A DNA stretch of 5,572 nucleotides from Desulfurivibrio alkaliphilus (GTDB lineage: Bacteria > Desulfobacterota > Desulfobulbia > Desulfobulbales > Desulfurivibrionaceae): positions 1 to 5,572 of the forward strand of contig DSDS01000109.1 of the NCBI GenBank assembly GCA_011048585.1. Direction: 5' to 3'. The position numbers were made by a program, and so were the translations under genes. Numbering within the stretch: position 1 is the first letter of the stretch; each line of letters opens with the position of its first letter. Below are positions 1-5,572 of the stretch, in pieces. Under the pieces are notes generated by a model. The model saw only the letters and a list, made by a program, of their open reading frames with translations. It made no database searches and was not told the DNA's origin.

Positions 1-153
1 ATTCATCCGGTTTTCCAGGGCGTCCAGACGCTTCTCTATGGCGCTGGTCCTGGACTCCAAAGGAGCGATCCGGTCATCAACATACTGGGTGGTGGCACAA
101 CCAGACAGGGCAAACAGGGACAATCCCGCAAACAACAGAACCGTTTTCTTCAT
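1..153 (-). CDS. Small coiled-coil lipoprotein (5' part only)
   Basis: The reading frame starts at the ATG at 153-151 and runs leftward off the window without a stop, giving 51 residues. The N-terminus is a classic lipoprotein signal peptide: MKKT, a hydrophobic stretch (residues 5-16), then the lipobox LSGC with the lipidated cysteine at residue 19. Residue 20 is Ala, so there is no Asp at +2 and outer-membrane delivery by Lol is expected. After a short ATTQ spacer, residues 24-51 are highly charged with hydrophobic residues spaced like heptads (YVDDRIAPLE, then SAIEKRLDALENRM), which predicts a coiled coil. The start is supported by AGGAG at 165-161, seven bases upstream. It could be an Lpp-like structural lipoprotein or the N-terminus of a longer protein such as an OmpA-family lipoprotein; the missing 3' part decides this. 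It is transcribed divergently from leuB. Confidence 0.85.
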   Translation of the reverse strand, partial: MKKTVLLFAGLSLFALSGCATTQYVDDRIAPLESRTSAIEKRLDALENRMN

Positions 154-180
154 CTCCAATCTCCTGAAAATAAATTTTTT

Positions 181-208
181 TCAGCCCGCGAAGCGACCAC
201 CGGGCTGA
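181..208. repeat. Perfect 8-bp inverted repeat in the lipoprotein leader
   Basis: The arms TCAGCCCG (181-188) and CGGGCTGA (201-208) are perfectly complementary across a 12-base loop. On the minus strand the hairpin lies in the probable 5' untranslated region of the lipoprotein gene, 28 bases before its start codon, and is followed by a run of A rather than T. On the plus strand the T run comes before the hairpin. It therefore does not look like an intrinsic terminator in either direction. A 5' stabilising hairpin or a regulator site are possible readings. Confidence 0.5.
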
Positions 209-299
209 GACCAACACCCGAAAATAACTATAAACAAATCATCGCACGAAAAAAGATGAAACGCAAACAGATTCCGCCGCGAAACCGGAAAAAAATACT

Positions 300-313
300 C
301 AAGTCACAACTTG
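300..313. repeat. Short palindrome upstream of leuB
   Basis: CAAGT (300-304) and ACTTG (309-313) form a perfect inverted repeat around CACA. It overlaps the weak -35-like TTGCTT at 311-316, a position where a repressor or activator site would be reasonable. It is short enough to arise by chance, and no regulator can be named from it. Confidence 0.25.
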
Positions 314-344
314 CTTGAAGAATAAGCTGGTTATCCTGTATGTT
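311..344 (+). promoter_or_regulatory. Weak candidate promoter for leuB
   Basis: Two overlapping sigma70-like arrangements lie here: TTGAAG (315-320) with TATGTT (339-344) at 18-base spacing, and TTGCTT (311-316) with TATCCT (332-337) at a short 15-base spacing. Either would start transcription about 40-45 bases before the leuB ATG. Matches to consensus are partial. The main support is position, since leuB has a divergent neighbour upstream and so needs its own promoter within 154-387. Confidence 0.3.
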
Positions 345-387
345 CCGGCCACAACATCAACCATTAAAAACCCAGGGAGTTGACAAA

Positions 388-1461
<1,074 letters not shown>

Positions 1462-1512
1462 AAGGCCGGCCCCAACCACCGCCTCGTCACAAAACCAAGC
1501 AACAGGACAGCC

Positions 1513-3297
1513 ATGACCAGGAATCACCCCCGCCCCCCAATTCCGGCTCCCGTGACCTACGGCGACTGCCTCAAATCCTACACCTACGACCAGGACAAGG
1601 TCTGCACTCCCGAGGAAACCGTGGCCAGATTCAAGCGGAAACTGGCCGAAGTCAAGCTGGATATCTTAAACGACGTCCGCCGCATCGACACCGGTCGCCT
1701 GGATATTCCGGTCTACTTCAGCGTTTGCGGCAAGGATGCCTATCATACCATCGGCAACAAAAAACAGATGGGCAAGGGCAGCACCCCGGCCCAATCTCAG
1801 GCCAGTGCCTGCATGGAGTTGGCGGAACGCTTCAGCTTCTTCAGCTTCAAAAAAAATCCGGCCAACTTTATCCGAGCCACCTGGGCGGAACTCCGGGCGG
1901 AGGGTCTGCCGCTGCTGCCGCTGACGCGCCTGCTCCAGTCGGTCCACGATGAAACCACTTCGGAAGAGACCCTGGAGCGGTTGATAGCTGATATCCCCAT
2001 CCAGTGGGCCTGGGCCACCAATCTCAACCGGGGGGAAATGGTCCTGATCCCCTTCTCCTGGTTTTACGCCATCAACGAGTTCAACGGACCTTCCGCCGGC
2101 AACACCTATGAGGAGGCAATTCTCCAGGGAATCAGCGAGATCGTCGAACGTCACGTCTGCGCCCTGGTGACCCATCAGCGGATCAAGGCACCGCTGATCG
2201 ACCACCGTTCGCTCAGCGACCCGGTGGCCGTTGAACTGCTGCAAAAATTCACCCGCCACGGGATTCAGGTCTATCTCAATGATTTCACCCTGGACACCGG
2301 AATCCCCACCGTGGCGGCCATGGCCATCGATCCCTCGACCTTTCCCGGGACCAGCGAGATCGTCTATACCGCCGGCACCACCCCGGAACCCAACAAGGCC
2401 CTGATTCGGGCCCTTACCGAAGTGGCCCAGTTGGCCGGCGATTTTCACACCAAGGCCAACTATGTGGCCAGCGGCCTGCCCAAACCCTTGTCGCTTGAGG
2501 AGGTGGAATATATTGTCAATCCGGGCCGCACCGTTAAGTTAAGCGACATGCCCGATCTCTCCGACCACAACATGAAAGTGGAGATCGACCGTTGCCTGGC
2601 GGCCCTGGCCCGGCTGGGGATGGAGGTGCTGCTGATCGATGTGCGTCACCAGGACTTGCAGATCCCGGCCATCTACACCATCGTGCCCGGCGCCCACTTC
2701 CGGGAGCGCTCCATGAGCAAAAATGCCGGTCTGTTTGCCGCCAAGCTGGTTCATGAGCAGATTGAGGATCCGGACCAGCAGATCGCCCAACTCAACCGGA
2801 TGGGGCAGGTGCTGCCCCAGGCTTATTTCGTCGAGTTTTACCTGGGCAAGAACATGATGGCCCTTCATCGCCACCGGGAGGCGATGACCCATTTTCACCG
2901 GGCTTTGGAGCTTAACCCGGAGAGGGAGGACCTGCCCTATATCTACTCCTTCATGGGCGACTGCCTTAAAGATATGGAACAGTACCGGGAAGCGGTTACG
3001 GTGCTGCGGCGGGGGATCGAGCTGGACGATGAGCGGCCCGACCTCCACAACCTGCTGGGTTTTTGCCACTACAAGCTCGCCGATTATGAAACCGCCGTCC
3101 ACCATTTCAGCCGCAGCGTGGAGCTCAACCCGGCCTCAGCCATCGATTTTGCCAATCTGGGCGTCAATCTGCGTAAACTGGAGCGCTACGAGGAGGCGGC
3201 CCACAACTTCAAGGTAGCCCTGACCATGGACCCCTCCCTGGAGTTCGCCCGCGCCCACCTGGACGAGCTATTTGCCCAGCGCCGGCCAGGGGCTTAG
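1513..3297 (+). CDS. YcaO-domain protein with C-terminal TPR repeats
   Basis: This 594-residue cytosolic protein joins a YcaO domain (about 30-400) to four tetratricopeptide repeats (about 440-575). YcaO enzymes use ATP to activate a peptide-backbone amide by phosphorylation; known members form azolines, thioamides or amidines in peptides and proteins. The ATP/Mg-site motifs look intact: S98-xxx-E102-xx-E105-R106 inside GKGSTPAQSQASACMELAER; E209-xx-E212-R213 in SEIVERH; and R299-xxx-E303-xx-Q306 in RALTEVAQ. The domain closes with the typical IPAIYTIVPG (384-393). The proline-rich PxPxP tail of azoline-forming cyclodehydratases is absent; the C-terminus is TPR instead, with repeat ends such as ALELNP, GIELDD, SVELNP and ALTMDP. 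TPRs usually bind protein partners and may select the substrate. The start has AGGA at 1504-1507, five bases upstream. No TfuA, ThiI, dehydrogenase, E1-like partner or precursor peptide is visible nearby. The fold is clear; the substrate and product are unknown. Confidence 0.93.
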   Translation: MTRNHPRPPIPAPVTYGDCLKSYTYDQDKVCTPEETVARFKRKLAEVKLDILNDVRRIDTGRLDIPVYFSVCGKDAYHTIGNKKQMGKGSTPAQSQASACMELAERFSFFSFKKNPANFIRATWAELRAEGLPLLPLTRLLQSVHDETTSEETLERLIADIPIQWAWATNLNRGEMVLIPFSWFYAINEFNGPSAGNTYEEAILQGISEIVERHVCALVTHQRIKAPLIDHRSLSDPVAVELLQKFTRHGIQVYLNDFTLDTGIPTVAAMAIDPSTFPGTSEIVYTAGTTPEPNKALIRALTEVAQLAGDFHTKANYVASGLPKPLSLEEVEYIVNPGRTVKLSDMPDLSDHNMKVEIDRCLAALARLGMEVLLIDVRHQDLQIPAIYTIVPGAHFRERSMSKNAGLFAAKLVHEQIEDPDQQIAQLNRMGQVLPQAYFVEFYLGKNMMALHRHREAMTHFHRALELNPEREDLPYIYSFMGDCLKDMEQYREAVTVLRRGIELDDERPDLHNLLGFCHYKLADYETAVHHFSRSVELNPASAIDFANLGVNLRKLERYEEAAHNFKVALTMDPSLEFARAHLDELFAQRRPGA

Positions 3298-3329
3298 CCC
3301 GTGGGAGGTTTGGCTTAGTCGGCCAGGGG
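3283..3329. repeat. Duplicated short motifs across a convergent gene junction
   Basis: CGGCCAGGGG occurs at 3283-3292 and again at 3320-3329, and GGCTTAG at 3291-3297 and 3312-3318, so both stop codons (TAG of the YcaO gene, and TAA of the DUF1015 gene read on the other strand) lie in repeated sequence. Only 17 bases (3298-3314) separate the two genes. I see no hairpin followed by a T run in either direction, so transcription of both genes probably ends inside the opposite coding region or by Rho. Confidence 0.5.
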
Positions 3330-4664
3330 ATTGATGGCCAGGCCGGTTAGGACCTTGGGGTAGAAGAAGGTTGATTTGTGGGGCATCACCAGCTGCTCGT
3401 CGGCCACCCTCTTCACCTGCTCCACCAGGGTGGGATTCATCAGGAACAGCAAGGGGGTAAACCCGGGATTGCGGGCCTCCTTGGCCGCCACATCCAGGGC
3501 CTCGTCGGGATCGCTGTAGTATTCCAGCAGATCTCCCTGCACGCAGCGGGCCCGATCCAGGTTGGGCAGCTTGTCGATAATCAGATCGGAAAGCACCACC
3601 ACGTCCAACTCCCGCAGGGCCGGCGGACGTGCGGCCGCCTCCCGCTCCATCACCCCATCCTTCAGAGTCAGCAGAAAGCAGCGATCCTCGCCGGGATGGT
3701 AAAAGCCGAATCGGGTACACTGCCCCGGCCCCCGGCCCTCCGCCATCCGGTCAAACATCTCCACCAGCAGACTCTCCCGGGAACCGGTGGCAATCTCCTC
3801 CACCTGGAAGAATTCCGCCAGCAACTCCCGCAGGGCCGCGGCCGTGGTTCGGCCCGGAAGCCGCAGCAGCCGATGGGTGGGCAGCACACTCAGGCCCGGA
3901 TCTTCCATGCCGCAGAGATACATCATGGTCTGGTTGGCCGGGCTCTCAGGGTCCAGCTCTCCCTGCCGTTCCCGTACCAGGGCCCGATACTGGAGGGCGG
4001 TGGTGTAGCGATGATGACCGTCGGCTATATAGAGGGGCCGGCCGGTGAAAAAATCGTGTACCGCCGTGATGGTGGCGGAATCGGTCACCGCCCAGAGCCG
4101 GTGCTCGCAGCCGTCATGATCGGTGGCCCGGTAGAGCGGCGCCTCCCCGCCCCGACTCTTTTCCAGGAGGGCGATCACCTGATTCCGGGGGTCGGAGTAA
4201 AGTGAGAAGATCGGGCTGAACTGGGCCTGACAGGTATCCAGCAGGCGCAGGCGGTCGGAGGTCACCCCGGCAAAGGTCTTTTCATGGGGCTTAACCACCC
4301 CCTCGGCAAATTCAGCCAGCCGCACCCGGGCCAGAAAGCCGCGCCGGGTATGAGAGGTGCCGTCGGGGCGGCGATAATCAACCTCATAGAGATAAAGGGC
4401 CGGCCGGCTCTCCCGAATCAGTACCTCGGAGGCCAGCCACTCCTGAAAAAGGCGGGCCGCATCGGCGTAGCGATCGGCGATCATCCCGGCGCTCTTGACG
4501 TTTTTGCTCAAATCCAGCCTGATCATATTGTAGGGGTTGCTGCTCAGCAGAGAGGCCTGGGCCTGGGTGTCAATCACGTCGTAAGGGGGACTGACCACCT
4601 CGTTTATGGTCTTGATCTTGGAGGGATTATAGCGAACAGCGCGAAAGGGGGAGATAACGGCCAT
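3315..4664 (-). CDS. DUF1015 (COG4198) family protein, function unassigned
   Basis: This complete 449-residue soluble protein has no signal peptide or membrane segment. It matches the DUF1015 pattern throughout: an N-terminal ISPFRAVRYNP followed by VVSPPYDVI (23-31) and NPYNMIRLDL (43-52); KPHEKTFAGVTSDRL (125-139); IADGHHRYTTAL (213-224); and a C-terminal MPHKSTFFYPKVLTGL (427-442). The DGHHR core (215-219) resembles the motif of ParB/sulfiredoxin-fold proteins, a fold that includes the free-serine kinases SerK and SbnI, so a nucleotide-dependent role is conceivable. That link is from memory of motif similarity, not an alignment. Members elsewhere are, as I recall, found near serA/serC; no such gene is seen here. 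The ATG at 4664-4662 is supported by AAGGAG at 4679-4674, nine bases upstream. The gene is divergent from queD and convergent with the YcaO gene, so it is probably transcribed alone. Confidence 0.92.
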   Translation of the reverse strand: MAVISPFRAVRYNPSKIKTINEVVSPPYDVIDTQAQASLLSSNPYNMIRLDLSKNVKSAGMIADRYADAARLFQEWLASEVLIRESRPALYLYEVDYRRPDGTSHTRRGFLARVRLAEFAEGVVKPHEKTFAGVTSDRLRLLDTCQAQFSPIFSLYSDPRNQVIALLEKSRGGEAPLYRATDHDGCEHRLWAVTDSATITAVHDFFTGRPLYIADGHHRYTTALQYRALVRERQGELDPESPANQTMMYLCGMEDPGLSVLPTHRLLRLPGRTTAAALRELLAEFFQVEEIATGSRESLLVEMFDRMAEGRGPGQCTRFGFYHPGEDRCFLLTLKDGVMEREAAARPPALRELDVVVLSDLIIDKLPNLDRARCVQGDLLEYYSDPDEALDVAAKEARNPGFTPLLFLMNPTLVEQVKRVADEQLVMPHKSTFFYPKVLTGLAINPLAD

Positions 4665-4677
4665 CTTGGTTTGCTCC

Positions 4678-4706
4678 TTGAGCCATAAAGATCAATGGGG
4701 TATATA
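4678..4706 (+). promoter_or_regulatory. Candidate sigma70 promoter for queDE
   Basis: TTGAGC (4678-4683) and TATATA (4701-4706) are separated by exactly 17 bases and read towards queD; TATAGT at 4703-4708 is an alternative -10. Transcription would start near 4713, giving a leader of about 85 nucleotides. The -35 element overlaps the ribosome-binding site of the divergent DUF1015 gene. This is the best promoter-like pair in the intergenic region, but it rests on consensus similarity only. Confidence 0.45.
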
Positions 4707-4708
4707 GT

Positions 4709-4730
4709 TAAAAAGCCCTCGCGAAGGGCT
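4709..4730 (-). terminator. Leftward intrinsic-terminator-like hairpin
   Basis: Read on the minus strand, AGCCCT (4730-4725), the loop TCGCG and AGGGCT (4719-4714) form a perfect 6-bp stem. Its last T and the four that follow (4714-4710) make a run of five, then AACT. This is the classic terminator layout, but it lies 45 bases upstream of the DUF1015 start codon on that gene's own strand. It would stop leftward transcripts arriving from the queD side, or act as a leader attenuator if the DUF1015 promoter lies to the right of it. On the plus strand the same hairpin would form at the very 5' end of a queDE transcript started near 4713, with no T run after it. Confidence 0.55.
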
Positions 4731-4736
4731 CGATCA

Positions 4737-4785
4737 GAGGCGTCATTCTTATTAAAAATTACCCCGCCTTGCAAGCGGTCTTTTT
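4737..4785 (+). promoter_or_regulatory. Possible attenuator in the queDE leader
   Basis: CCGC (4764-4767) and GCGG (4775-4778) can form a short GC-only stem with a 7-base loop, followed by TCTTTTT (4779-4785): a weak terminator shape directly before the queD ribosome-binding site GAGGA (4786-4790). GAGGCG (4737-4742) can instead pair with CGCCTT (4765-4770; five Watson-Crick pairs plus one G-U), which would break that stem. Mutually exclusive folds of this kind are the usual design of a transcription attenuator or riboswitch expression platform, and queuosine genes are often preQ1-controlled. The sequence does not match the preQ1-I consensus that I know, and the stem is only four pairs, so this is tentative. 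Confidence 0.3.
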
Positions 4786-4797
4786 GAGGAAAAGCCC

Positions 4798-5166
4798 ATG
4801 TTCGACATCTTCACCACCACCCATTTCTCTTCGGCCCACCACCTGCGTGACTACCCCGGCAACTGCGAAAAGCCCCACGGCCACAACTGGAAGGTGGAGG
4901 TGACCATCCGGGCCGACAGCCTGGATCAGTTGGGGATGGGGCTTGATTTCCGTGACCTCAAGGGGGCTCTGAAACCGATCATCGACCAACTTGACCATCG
5001 CGATCTCAATCAGCACCCGGCCTTTGCCGACCACAACCCCTCTTCGGAAAATATCGCCAAACATATCTTCGACGAACTGAAAAAGGCCCTGACCACCAAG
5101 CGCTACCGGCCTTACCAGGTGACGGTACTCGAAACCGACGCCTGCGGGGTAACCTACCGCGAATGA
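4798..5166 (+). CDS. queD: 6-carboxy-5,6,7,8-tetrahydropterin synthase (QueD, PTPS family)
   Basis: QueD converts 7,8-dihydroneopterin triphosphate to 6-carboxytetrahydropterin, the step after GTP cyclohydrolase I on the way to preQ0 and queuosine; it is cytosolic and zinc-dependent. The 122-residue length is normal. The zinc histidines are H14 (in FSSAHHL) and H27/H29 (in CEKPHGHN); the catalytic Cys is C23. Also present are GLDFRDLK (48-55), LDHRDLN (65-71, with the catalytic Asp/His pair), NPSSENIA (80-87) and the pterin-anchoring Glu in LET (E112). The active-site string is C-E-x-x-H-G-H, with Glu beside Cys, which recalls PTPS-I/III enzymes that also make 6-hydroxymethyldihydropterin for folate. 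GAGGA at 4786-4790 lies seven bases before the ATG. The stop overlaps the queE start (ATGA), which supports a queuosine role. Confidence 0.96.
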   Translation: MFDIFTTTHFSSAHHLRDYPGNCEKPHGHNWKVEVTIRADSLDQLGMGLDFRDLKGALKPIIDQLDHRDLNQHPAFADHNPSSENIAKHIFDELKKALTTKRYRPYQVTVLETDACGVTYRE

Positions 5167-5572
5167 GCAATTCAGTTCCACCCCTGCGGATCGCGGAGAT
5201 CTTCTACAGCCTCCAGGGGGAGTCATCATGGGCCGGCTACCCCTGCCTTTTTGTGCGCCTGGCGGGCTGCAACCTGCGTTGCTCTTACTGCGACGCCCGC
5301 TACAGCTACGAAGAGCCGGGCACCCCATATCGGCTTGATGAGCTCCTGACCGCCCTGGATCGGCTGGCGCCCGTCGGCAGGCAGGTTGAGTTGGTGGAGG
5401 TTACCGGCGGTGAGCCCCTGCTGCAGGAGGGAGTTTATCCCCTGTTGGCCGCCCTGCTGGCCCGGGGCCAACGGGTACTGCTGGAGACCAACGGCAGCAT
5501 CTCTTTAGCCCGGGTACCGACGGCGGTCCACTGCATCATGGATGTGAAATGCCCGGCCAGCGGCATGGCCGA
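5163..5572 (+). CDS. queE: 7-carboxy-7-deazaguanine synthase (radical SAM QueE), 3' end missing
   Basis: QueE is a cytosolic radical SAM enzyme that contracts the ring of 6-carboxytetrahydropterin, the QueD product, to 7-carboxy-7-deazaguanine, which QueC then turns into preQ0. The frame opens at the ATG at 5163, overlapping the queD stop by four bases, and stays open for 136 codons to the window edge. Visible features: the QueE-type N-terminus IAEIFYSLQGE (10-20) with the substrate-contacting QGE; the iron-sulfur cluster motif C36-xxx-C40-xx-C43 in GCNLRCSYCD; the SAM-binding TGGEP (81-85); LLETNGS (106-112); and DVKCPASG (127-134). About two thirds of a usual QueE of some 210 residues is present. 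There is no good Shine-Dalgarno sequence before the ATG, so translation is probably coupled to queD. Confidence 0.97.
   Translation, partial: MSNSVPPLRIAEIFYSLQGESSWAGYPCLFVRLAGCNLRCSYCDARYSYEEPGTPYRLDELLTALDRLAPVGRQVELVEVTGGEPLLQEGVYPLLAALLARGQRVLLETNGSISLARVPTAVHCIMDVKCPASGMA

Noticed and set aside
181..208. The 8-bp inverted repeat as a transcription terminator.
   Set aside because: Neither strand has a T run after the hairpin; the T run lies on the wrong side for the plus strand and becomes an A run on the minus strand.
340..387. A 16-residue N-terminal extension of LeuB from the ATG at 340.
   Set aside because: The extra residues are not LeuB-like, and the ATG at 388 has a good Shine-Dalgarno and the standard family N-terminus.
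1462..1512. A RiPP precursor peptide between leuB and the YcaO gene.
   Set aside because: The gap is only 51 bases and contains no start codon with a ribosome-binding site other than that of the YcaO gene itself.
3378..4205. A 275-codon plus-strand open frame inside the DUF1015 gene.
   Set aside because: It is antisense to a protein with recognised family motifs, has compositionally odd sequence and shows no motif of its own.
4709..4797. A preQ1-I riboswitch before queD.
   Set aside because: A15-base A/T-rich stretch (ATTAAAAATTACC) is reminiscent of the A-rich tail, but the preceding P1 stem and conserved loop bases are not present, so I cannot call the known class.
4759..5328. A 189-codon minus-strand open frame opposite queD and the start of queE.
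   Set aside because: It covers two well-supported queuosine genes in antisense and has no recognisable domain.

Overview
The window is 5,572 bases of moderately GC-rich bacterial chromosome with tightly packed, fairly long genes. The gene content suggests a Gram-negative anaerobe of the Desulfobacterota (former Deltaproteobacteria), perhaps near the Desulfobulbales. The pointers are a YcaO-TPR fusion, a DUF1015 protein, a QueD with a CExxHGH motif and an outer-membrane-type lipoprotein. This placement is inferred from gene content and style; no database search was possible.

Layout, left to right. (1) Bases 1-153, minus strand: the first 51 codons of a small coiled-coil lipoprotein, cut by the window edge. 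(2) Bases 154-387: a divergent intergenic region with one clean hairpin, a small palindrome and weak promoter-like elements. (3) Bases 388-1461, plus: leuB, 3-isopropylmalate dehydrogenase. (4) Bases 1513-3297, plus, 51 bases after leuB: a 594-residue YcaO-domain protein with about four C-terminal TPR repeats. (5) Bases 3315-4664, minus: a 449-residue DUF1015 (COG4198) protein that converges on the YcaO gene with only 17 bases between stop codons. (6) Bases 4665-4797: a 133-base divergent regulatory region with a leftward-reading terminator-like hairpin, a rightward sigma70-like promoter and a possible attenuator just before the queD ribosome-binding site. (7) Bases 4798-5166, plus: queD. (8) Bases 5163-5572, plus: queE, overlapping queD by four bases and cut by the window end.

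Functionally there are three units. leuB (leucine biosynthesis) and the YcaO-TPR gene are probably co-transcribed. The DUF1015 gene stands alone on the opposite strand. queD-queE is a translationally coupled pair for two successive steps from 7,8-dihydroneopterin triphosphate towards preQ0, the 7-deazaguanine precursor of queuosine.

The points most worth following are the YcaO-TPR protein, an ATP-dependent backbone-modifying fold with a protein-interaction tail but no visible TfuA partner or precursor peptide; the QueD active site, which has Cys and Glu side by side as in dual-function PTPS-I/III enzymes that can replace FolB; and the folded leader between the DUF1015 gene and queD. I saw no tRNA, rRNA, CRISPR array, insertion sequence or phage gene.
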